From the IMG/VR virus record IMGVR_UViG_3300032085_001020, positions 1 through 32,717 of that record: a stretch of 32,717 nucleotides of DNA. The stretch is one strand, 5' to 3'. Every line of letters begins with the position of its first letter. Positions within the stretch are counted from its first letter, which is position 1. The notes beneath the pieces were generated by a model. That model ran no database searches. It was not told the DNA's origin and saw nothing but the letters and a program-made list of their open reading frames with translations. Shown here piece by piece: positions 23,090 to 28,187 of the stretch. Source of the stretch: a virus. The position numbers and the translations under genes are program-made.

Positions 23090-23677
23090 CTACATGCAAC
23101 ACTTTTTGTGTTTTTTTCCACTACCACAATAACAAGGGTCATTGCGACCTATTTTAGTTTCATTTTTAATTGTAGTTATAACTTGTCTGTCGTGTATAGT
23201 CATACCATTTAAATGGTCTATCTCATGCTGTATACAAACAGCTTCAAGTAATCTTAATTGAGTATCATTTTCATTTTTCTTACCTTCTTCCCAACTACCT
23301 TTACCGTCACTAGGATTTTCAACACCACTAAAGTACCAATTACTTTCTGCTTGTTCAGTTTTTATCTCAATGTTTTTATATCGTTTAGTGTGAATACCTT
23401 TACCTTTAAAAGATAAACAACCTTCGTAATAAGGTACTTCTTCTGAAGTTTTAATTACTTTAGGGTTTATTAATATTAAAGGTTCACGAACATTAACGAC
23501 AGCAACACTAGCATCAATACCAACCTGGTTAGCCGCAAGACCAATTCCGTCTTTTCTTTTATTAAGAATCCTGAATAACTCTTCCGCAATTTTAAGTCCT
23601 TCATCTACTGTAACCTCTTTTAATTTTTTATTTATTACAGAGTTATGTTCTTTTAAACAGTTAATTATGTTTTTCAT
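23090..23677 (-). CDS. def: Peptide deformylase with C-terminal SEC-C motif
   Basis: This is a 195-aa protein. The three deformylase motifs are GIGLAANQVG (44-53), EGCLS (85-89) and HEIDH (151-155), which supply Cys87, His151 and His155 for iron or zinc. Residues about 110-140 form a polar insertion (FSGVENPSDGKGSWEEGKKN) between motifs 2 and 3. Residues 177-195 hold a SEC-C zinc motif (GRNDPCYCGSGKKHKKCCM), known from SecA and ribosome-associated proteins. The enzyme removes formyl groups from new proteins. Marine phages often carry a minimal deformylase; the SEC-C tail on one is unusual. It overlaps the preceding 94-aa gene by 17 bases. Confidence 0.9.
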   Translation of the reverse strand: MKNIINCLKEHNSVINKKLKEVTVDEGLKIAEELFRILNKRKDGIGLAANQVGIDASVAVVNVREPLILINPKVIKTSEEVPYYEGCLSFKGKGIHTKRYKNIEIKTEQAESNWYFSGVENPSDGKGSWEEGKKNENDTQLRLLEAVCIQHEIDHLNGMTIHDRQVITTIKNETKIGRNDPCYCGSGKKHKKCCM

Positions 23678-23945
23678 TGTTTAATGTAACCTTATAACCT
23701 TGTAGTGAATTACAACCAACACACCATGTTGGTTTTATAGTTTTATGTTTTGGGTGTGATATCAAATGGTCTTCCATATAACTCCGTACCGCTAGTACAT
23801 CAGCAGCGTTATACTCGTAAAGTAAATCACGAGTCACTCCATCATCACCACACTCTAAACATAAAGTTTTACTTTTTTTTGTAGTTTTACTTTTTAATGT
23901 GTAACTACCTTTTTTATTTTTTACTAAGTTATCTTTGAAACCCAT
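23661..23945 (-). CDS. Zinc-ribbon-like small protein
   Basis: This is a 94-aa protein with two CxxC pairs, Cys29/Cys32 (LCLECGDDG) and Cys75/Cys78 (TWCVGCNS), expected to bind one zinc. The N-terminus is basic (GFKDNLVKNKKGSYTLKSKT). The segment between the pairs is helical (YNAADVLAVRSYMEDHLISH). I do not recognise a family. Its ATG overlaps the stop of the 49-aa membrane gene upstream by one base (TAATG), and its own end overlaps the deformylase gene. A nucleic-acid or protein-binding role is possible. Confidence 0.72.
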   Translation of the reverse strand: MGFKDNLVKNKKGSYTLKSKTTKKSKTLCLECGDDGVTRDLLYEYNAADVLAVRSYMEDHLISHPKHKTIKPTWCVGCNSLQGYKVTLNNEKHN

Positions 23946-24094
23946 TAAAATAAATCTTTCATATAATTTATTATTCGTGTATAATAAAACCCAATTGTTG
24001 TAATAAACACACCACCTGATATTAATAAACTAGGGTGTGAGTGTTCACCACAAAAACCTATTATGTGTTTAAAGAAATGTAAAATCTCATTCAT
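23945..24094 (-). CDS. 49-aa membrane microprotein
   Basis: The frame MNEILHFFKHIIGFCGEHSH... has one hydrophobic stretch (LLISGGVFITTIGFYYT) and a basic end (RIINYMKDLF). It starts at the TAATG overlap with the 24-aa gene and ends at a TAATG overlap with the zinc-ribbon gene, so three adjacent starts and stops share bases. That arrangement is hard to obtain by chance and supports all three as real genes. The function is unknown. Confidence 0.65.
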   Translation of the reverse strand: MNEILHFFKHIIGFCGEHSHPSLLISGGVFITTIGFYYTRIINYMKDLF

Positions 24095-24168
24095 TAAAAC
24101 CTCATATTATTATCAGTCATTTTAATAGCTATATATCCTAATAAAAAAACTACAATTAATTCAAACAT
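24094..24168 (-). CDS. 24-aa membrane micropeptide
   Basis: The frame MFELIVVFLLGYIAIKMTDN... is one hydrophobic helix with a short polar end. Its ATG directly follows the TAG of the 129-aa gene, with AGGTAAATAG as a candidate ribosome binding site, and its TAA overlaps the next ATG (TAATG). It is unusually short, so it is kept with moderate confidence. Confidence 0.5.
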   Translation of the reverse strand: MFELIVVFLLGYIAIKMTDNNMRF

Positions 24169-24558
24169 CTATTTACCTACTTGATGATTTAAAAAATCTT
24201 TTTGTTTCTTGATAGCTTTTTTCAGAGCTTGTTTTTTCTCGTTATGTCTATCGATAAGTATTTGTTCTTTTGTCCTACGTTTCACTCTCCTCACTTTAGC
24301 TTTAGTTATTTTAGTAGGTGGTAAAGTACCTTTTAATTTAGGCATCTCTTTTCCTTTATGAAATACATTACCATCTGCATCAACAAACTCTTTCATAAAA
24401 TGCCAACCTGCAGGACGACCTGTAGGTTTATATGCTTTTGTTTTTTCTTCTGGTAAACCAACAGCCATCAAGACACATAGTGAACAAATAACTTTTTCTG
24501 TACTGTCACCTATGTTTTCTACCCAACGACCACATTTACTACATTCTAGTGAACTCAT
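24169..24558 (-). CDS. Zinc-ribbon protein with basic C-terminus
   Basis: This is a 129-aa protein. Cys6, Cys9, Cys25 and Cys28 (LECSKCGRW, ICSLCV) form a zinc ribbon at the N-terminus. The middle (PTGRPAGWHFMKEFVDADGN) resembles a short beta domain. The last 45 residues are very basic (KVRRVKRRTKEQ, then KKQALKKAIKKQK), suggesting nucleic-acid binding. Short phage proteins of this kind are common, but the role is not known to me. It is the second protein gene after tRNA-Cys. Confidence 0.72.
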   Translation of the reverse strand: MSSLECSKCGRWVENIGDSTEKVICSLCVLMAVGLPEEKTKAYKPTGRPAGWHFMKEFVDADGNVFHKGKEMPKLKGTLPPTKITKAKVRRVKRRTKEQILIDRHNEKKQALKKAIKKQKDFLNHQVGK

Positions 24559-24575
24559 AACTTTTCCTTTAGTAA

Positions 24576-24791
24576 TTATGCTTGACCTATTTGACCAGAC
24601 TCAATACCCATTTTAAAGATAGTATCTAGTATTTTAGATTCATTAACACTTGGTGTTTCGTGAAGTTGCAAGTCATCAGCAATTATAGCGTCAATTAAAT
24701 CACTTATTAATTCTTGTTCTTGCTGAGTACTTTTTTTATCTAATTTATTTTCAATATATTCAAGCTTTGATATTATTTCTCTTATTGTCAT
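24576..24791 (-). CDS. 71-aa helical protein, start corrected to 24791
   Basis: The frame starting MTIREIISKLEYIENKLDKK is mostly amphipathic helix with an acidic middle (LISDLIDAIIADDLQLHE). A longer frame would begin inside tRNA-Cys at 24842, so I choose the ATG at 24791, downstream of the tRNA. There is an AAGA-type purine stretch before it rather than a strong ribosome binding site. No family is recognised. It lies 20 bases downstream of the mature tRNA-Cys 3' end. Confidence 0.65.
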   Translation of the reverse strand: MTIREIISKLEYIENKLDKKSTQQEQELISDLIDAIIADDLQLHETPSVNESKILDTIFKMGIESGQIGQA

Positions 24792-24811
24792 CACAATCTT
24801 TCTTTTAGTTG

Positions 24812-24885
24812 AGTGCTGGACAGGATTCGAACCTGTGAACAATGGATTTGCAATCCACCCCGTTAAACCACTCCGGCACCAGCAC
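24812..24885 (-). tRNA. tRNA-Cys (anticodon GCA)
   Basis: A complete minus-strand cloverleaf is present. The acceptor is GTGCTGG/CCAGCAC, the anticodon loop TTGCAAA gives GCA, the T-arm holds GGTTCGAATCC, and position 73 is T as expected for cysteine tRNAs. Its first 23 bases overlap the 3' end of the SWIM-type gene. Confidence 0.94.
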
Positions 24886-25216
24886 GGCCTCTACTTGGCT
24901 GGAATGATTCACTAATTTGTGTAATATGTCTACACTTACGTCTATAAGTATAACCTAAACAATTACAACTGTATAAACCGTTAAATTTTACTGTATATTT
25001 ATTTACCTTGCCAGGTTTTTTTCTACTAGTTGATTCAACTGTCCAAGTTTTTAGTTTATATTTTTTTATTTTAGGTGTTGTATTTATCCAATTTAAATCA
25101 GTTAATTTAGTACCTTGAGGTACAGATACCCAATTAGAACCACTAACAGCATAAGTACCACTACTTGTAGTTACAACTGTAGGGTTCCAAGAACCTTTTA
25201 CTTTTATTTTACCCAT
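24863..25216 (-). CDS. SWIM zinc-finger protein whose end lies in tRNA-Cys
   Basis: This is a 117-aa protein. Residues 84-97 (CNCLGYTYRRKCRH) match the SWIM pattern CxCx8CxH, found in proteins binding DNA or other proteins. The first 50 residues contain WNPTVVTTSSGTYAVSGSNW and a short beta-rich part. The final seven codons and the stop lie inside the acceptor and D-arm of tRNA-Cys (GRAGAGVV end), so the tail is partly dictated by the tRNA. It may bind nucleic acids; SWIM fingers also occur in viral and plasmid proteins. The start overlaps the 54-aa gene by 8 bases. Confidence 0.75.
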   Translation of the reverse strand: MGKIKVKGSWNPTVVTTSSGTYAVSGSNWVSVPQGTKLTDLNWINTTPKIKKYKLKTWTVESTSRKKPGKVNKYTVKFNGLYSCNCLGYTYRRKCRHITQISESFQPSRGRAGAGVV

Positions 25217-25373
25217 ATAGTTTAAATAGTTTTGTTTCTATTATATTCTCACCATCATCAAATTCTTCATTCATATCATTAATAGCATGTTCCATAGCGG
25301 CGGTGTCTGATTCAACTTCTTTGTATAATTCTTCGTCAAAACCAGTAGTAAGTAAATCATCTACGTAACTCAT
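25209..25373 (-). CDS. 54-aa acidic microprotein
   Basis: The frame MSYVDDLLTTGFDEELYKEV... is strongly acidic, with a run of Asp and Glu in the middle (MNEEFDDGEN) and a short basic end (KLFKLYG). Its ATG overlaps the previous stop (ATGA), with AAGGAGA upstream as ribosome binding site, and its end overlaps the SWIM gene by 8 bases. It is a probable small acidic regulator; no family is recognised. Confidence 0.68.
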   Translation of the reverse strand: MSYVDDLLTTGFDEELYKEVESDTAAMEHAINDMNEEFDDGENIIETKLFKLYG

Positions 25374-25570
25374 ATTTTCTCCTTATCAAGATAATCACGT
25401 TCTAATTCATCCATCAGGTCTAAACGAGATTCATCAGACATATAGGATGATTTAGTAGGTTGACCACCATATATCATATCTACAATCTTAATCCCATTAG
25501 TAACAGAACTCATTACATACTCCACCTCAAGAGGAGCTAGTTTCATTTGTTTTTTATAAACATAAGTCAT
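25370..25570 (-). CDS. 66-aa small protein at head of an accessory operon
   Basis: The protein MTYVYKKQMKLAPLEVEYVM... has no membrane helix, catalytic signature or recognised family. It is the first gene downstream of the sigma-70 type promoter at 25596-25625, so it is probably expressed early. The C-terminus is charged (ERDYLDKEKI), and DESRLDLMDELERDYL is helical and acidic. Confidence 0.68.
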   Translation of the reverse strand: MTYVYKKQMKLAPLEVEYVMSSVTNGIKIVDMIYGGQPTKSSYMSDESRLDLMDELERDYLDKEKI

Positions 25571-25595
25571 ATTTTATTCCTTTAATTAACACCCT

Positions 25596-25625
25596 AATAT
25601 AACACATAAAACCAATACGTGTCAA
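25596..25625 (-). promoter_or_regulatory. Sigma-70 type promoter for the SWIM/deformylase/tmRNA operon
   Basis: TTGACA at 25620-25625 and TATATT at 25596-25601 are separated by 18 bp on the minus strand. It overlaps the last codons of the upstream 164-aa gene and precedes the ATG at 25570 by 25 bases. Transcription could run as far as the tmRNA. Confidence 0.8.
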
Positions 25626-26116
25626 GCCTTATTTGCAATTTTTTTGTTAAATCTTTTATACATCTTGTTAAGAGCTAGTTTTTGTTTAGGACTTAGATTA
25701 CCCCATCGATGAATTCTTTCTTCTATAGAATCTAAAAACTCTTCTGAACGCCATACATATGTATCGTGGTAATTAGCTTTATGTAACGCTTCACGAACCA
25801 AGTTTACTTTAGGTATTAGTCGTTCAATCTCTAAACGTTTCTTTTCAAGTTCTGCGAATGAATTTCTTTTAATTATATTGTGAATAGCTTGTAACATCTT
25901 TTTAGTTATCTTACGACCACTAATAATAGCAACATACATACTAACTGTAAATTCATCTGCCTTTTTGGTCTCAACGAGAAACTTTAATTCTTTATATTCT
26001 TTATTGTAAGTTTTTTTATTGAACTCTATTAGTTTCTTTGTCTCTTCGTGTTCTTTTAATATCTTAGGACTTATAGGTTTATTATTTAACAATGGATTTA
26101 ATACTACTTTATTCAT
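25622..26116 (-). CDS. 164-aa basic helical protein, possibly leaderless
   Basis: The protein is basic and mostly helical (MNKVVLNPLLNNKPISPKIL..., later KRNSFAELEKKRLEIERLIP, and WGNLSPKQKLALNKMYKRFN at the end). No enzyme motif or membrane segment is seen. The promoter at 26122-26150 places its -10 only 5 bases before the ATG, so the start of transcription would be close to or at the ATG. I cannot assign a function; nucleic-acid binding would suit its charge. Confidence 0.68.
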   Translation of the reverse strand: MNKVVLNPLLNNKPISPKILKEHEETKKLIEFNKKTYNKEYKELKFLVETKKADEFTVSMYVAIISGRKITKKMLQAIHNIIKRNSFAELEKKRLEIERLIPKVNLVREALHKANYHDTYVWRSEEFLDSIEERIHRWGNLSPKQKLALNKMYKRFNKKIANKA

Positions 26117-26121
26117 ACTAG

Positions 26122-26150
26122 AATATACAAAATAATATAATACAGGTCAA
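26122..26150 (-). promoter_or_regulatory. Sigma-70 type promoter with near-leaderless spacing
   Basis: TTGACC at 26145-26150 and TATATT at 26122-26127 are 17 bp apart on the minus strand. The gene's ATG is at 26114-26116, so the transcription start is expected within a few bases of it. The -35 overlaps the end of the neighbouring gene. Confidence 0.7.
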
Positions 26151-26830
26151 GCTTTTTCTTCCTTATTTTTTGGATACACTTTTAGTGTCTTAACCTCTTC
26201 ATCAGAAAACTTATCAAAGTATGATGTCTTCAGTAGTTTTCTATGAGCTTTGTTTAAATCATCTCTACCAGCTATATTGATTAAAAAATAAGGTGAACCT
26301 TTTCTTGTTTCTTCACCAGCTGCAGTATGATGTTCAAAAGGTGAAAAACACAAAGCTTTTATATCTTTATAACCGTGTTCTTTCATTAAGCTTTGAATTG
26401 TTTTTTGATATTTTTTTCTATCAACTTCTTCCCAAAGTATACCCTCTGTATTCATACATATAATTAATGCTGATGAGAAATTACTATCTTTAAACTTTTT
26501 TAAAATTTCTACAAAGGATGTTTCATTAGGATACCATATCTCAAACATCAACTCATCCTTTTCACGTTCTGCTTTTACAAACGGACATACAGGCATACCA
26601 CCGAAGTTTTCATTTGGTTTCTCTAAATATTCAGTTATCCATTCTTTAACTTCTGTTAACGGTTTGTTATTATATTTACGTTTGATTTCTTCAGGTGTCC
26701 CACCTAATGTTTCACAAAACTTATCATAAGAACCATTATCGATTCTTTCTTGTTTAAGTTCTTCAATTTCTTCAGAACTCATTCTAGCTATAACTTCTTT
26801 ATACCATAATAAGGTATCGTATTCTTTCAC
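26147..26830 (-). CDS. Conserved phage protein with GMPVCPF motif
   Basis: This is a 227-aa protein. The N-terminal 75 residues are helical and charged (SSEEIEELKQERIDNGSY). Then GGMPVCPFVKAER (78-90) begins a second part, with FEIWYPNETSFVEILKKF and SPFEHHTAAGEETRKGSPYF (about 163-182) holding two adjacent histidines. Proteins with a similar CPF-and-KA(E/R) start occur in bacteria and cyanophages, but I do not know an assigned activity; Cys82 and the His pair could bind a metal. Its ATG overlaps the previous stop by 4 bases (ATGA), so it belongs to the two-gene unit from the promoter at 27353-27382. Confidence 0.68.
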   Translation of the reverse strand: MKEYDTLLWYKEVIARMSSEEIEELKQERIDNGSYDKFCETLGGTPEEIKRKYNNKPLTEVKEWITEYLEKPNENFGGMPVCPFVKAEREKDELMFEIWYPNETSFVEILKKFKDSNFSSALIICMNTEGILWEEVDRKKYQKTIQSLMKEHGYKDIKALCFSPFEHHTAAGEETRKGSPYFLINIAGRDDLNKAHRKLLKTSYFDKFSDEEVKTLKVYPKNKEEKA

Positions 26831-27285
26831 CCTCTTAATCCTTTTTTAATTAAATCTTTTCTCTTTTTTCTTTCCATCCACTTTTCCCATAAATGCCACT
26901 TGAACCAACCTGTAACTTTACCCACTACATTCTGTATTGGTTTAAGTACTTTGGTTAATATATCATCAACCTTTTCTTGTGGTGTTTCATCATACTCATC
27001 TAAGAAACTCCAGTCTAAATTATCTGGTATAATGATATCACCCTTTTGGTGTTGAAGTAATTTTACCTCTTGACCATCAACATCAATAACTACCTCATAT
27101 TTATCTTCATAATGATGTGAGTGGTATTGGAATGCATTATCTTTTTGTTCTTGAATCTTCTGTGTTTCTTTCTCTAACACTCTTGATTCCCAACCATTAT
27201 AATAATCCATAACACTATTAATTATTAAGATTGGTAGTGCTAGAGTTATAGTAAGTTTCTTCCAGTACTCTGTTATTTTTTTCAT
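26827..27285 (-). CDS. 152-aa protein with N-terminal membrane helix
   Basis: The first 30 residues (MKKITEYWKKLTITLALPIL...) form a basic lead and one membrane helix. The middle (KYEVVIDVDGQEVKLLQHQK) is a short beta segment, and the end is helical and basic (EKWMERKKRKDLIKKGLRG). It could be an inner-membrane or membrane-associated protein facing the cytoplasm. It is the first gene after the promoter at 27353-27382 and overlaps the next by 4 bases. No family is recognised. Confidence 0.7.
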   Translation of the reverse strand: MKKITEYWKKLTITLALPILIINSVMDYYNGWESRVLEKETQKIQEQKDNAFQYHSHHYEDKYEVVIDVDGQEVKLLQHQKGDIIIPDNLDWSFLDEYDETPQEKVDDILTKVLKPIQNVVGKVTGWFKWHLWEKWMERKKRKDLIKKGLRG

Positions 27286-27352
27286 TTATTTAAGCGTCTA
27301 TCGTAGTAAATATTTTGATACAACTATATAATTTCCCAATTTGATATGACAG

Positions 27353-27382
27353 AATATACGAAATAAAACCTATACTTGTCAA
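27353..27382 (-). promoter_or_regulatory. Sigma-70 type promoter
   Basis: TTGACA at 27377-27382 and TATATT at 27353-27358 are separated by 18 bp on the minus strand, in the 105-bp gap before the ATG at 27285. The rest of that gap shows nothing else I can name. The leader would be about 60 bases. Confidence 0.8.
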
Positions 27383-27390
27383 GTGTTTTT

Positions 27391-27924
27391 TTATAATAAT
27401 TCAATAATTTTTTGTACGGTATTATCATCCGTTTTGATTGTATGATAATCTATATTATTATCATCTAATGTTTTGATACAATGTTTATCTATTTTGATTG
27501 AATCCTCTAAGTTCTGAAATCTCTCAGCGTCATTATGATTTGTTTCTGGTCGTTCCAACATTACATTTATATTATCATAATTGTTATGTAAATCTATTAC
27601 CATTTGATTAAAGGCTTCTGAATAGAACTCGGCTGGATAACCTTCACTATACCACGTCTTATATATTAATGAGAATAAGACTGGTGAATCTACAACAATG
27701 TAATCAACCTTACCATAACTTTCCGCTATACCTCTGTGTTGATTAGCACATACATAGAGTTGGTCTTTTATAGCTGGTAGATTATTATCCCAAGCTAGTC
27801 TTTTTGGAAACTCGTATGGATTATTACAACTTATATGTTTTCTTTTGAGTTCGTAAAAAACTCCCGCGGCTATGGAGGACTTTCCAATACCAGGCCCTCC
27901 AAATAAATTTATCAATTTACTCAT
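27391..27924 (-). CDS. P-loop NTPase/kinase-like protein
   Basis: I place the start at 27924 (MSKLINLFGGPGIGKSSIAA), giving 177 aa; the ATG overlaps the stop of the 72-aa gene (ATGA). GGPGIGKSS (9-17) is a Walker A loop and DYIVVDSPVLFSLIY (about 78-92) a Walker B-type segment. These features and the short length place it with phage AAA/P-loop kinases that may phosphorylate small substrates or act as adaptors; the substrate is not clear. A longer frame starting at 27957 would add 11 residues within the upstream gene. Confidence 0.78.
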   Translation of the reverse strand: MSKLINLFGGPGIGKSSIAAGVFYELKRKHISCNNPYEFPKRLAWDNNLPAIKDQLYVCANQHRGIAESYGKVDYIVVDSPVLFSLIYKTWYSEGYPAEFYSEAFNQMVIDLHNNYDNINVMLERPETNHNDAERFQNLEDSIKIDKHCIKTLDDNNIDYHTIKTDDNTVQKIIELL

Positions 27925-28139
27925 AGTGATTGATATAAACTGAATAAATAACCACAAAATCCTACTATGTTAAGTAAGGATAAATTATATTGTTTGGTTT
28001 TTTGAGTTTGAATAGTAAGTAGAGCTAAACCAATTAACATCCCTATCTTTCCTATATGTGAATTTATAAAGTAAGGTGATAACATCATAATGGCTGTACC
28101 AAGATATATCACTCCATATTTATATAATTTTTCGTTCAT
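27921..28139 (-). CDS. 72-aa membrane protein
   Basis: The protein has hydrophobic segments at about 8-24, 30-44 and 52-68 (VIYLGTAIMMLSPYFINS, IGMLIGLALLTIQ, LLNIVGFCGYLFSLYQSL), with a charged loop (TQKTKQYN) between the last two. The general form resembles the 73-aa protein at 20346-20567 (a hydrophobic three-part layout, short loops), but clear sequence similarity is not visible. A ribosome binding site CGGAG lies just downstream of the TonB-receptor terminator. It is coupled to the P-loop gene. Confidence 0.7.
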   Translation of the reverse strand: MNEKLYKYGVIYLGTAIMMLSPYFINSHIGKIGMLIGLALLTIQTQKTKQYNLSLLNIVGFCGYLFSLYQSL

Positions 28140-28151
28140 TTTATACTCCGT

Positions 28152-28177
28152 AAAAAGGGGGGAAATTAATCCCCCCT
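28152..28177 (-). terminator. Strong intrinsic terminator after the TonB-dependent receptor gene
   Basis: On the minus strand, GGGGGG (171-176) pairs with CCCCCC (157-162) around an 8-base loop, followed by a run of T residues (152-156). It is the strongest terminator in the window and isolates the receptor gene from the P-loop cluster. Confidence 0.92.
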
Positions 28178-28187
28178 AAAATTACTT

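Noticed and set aside
24792-24842. N-terminal extension of the 71-aa protein starting inside tRNA-Cys
   Set aside because: The first 17 codons would be tRNA sequence and linker. The Met at 24791 lies downstream of the tRNA and fits gene order better.
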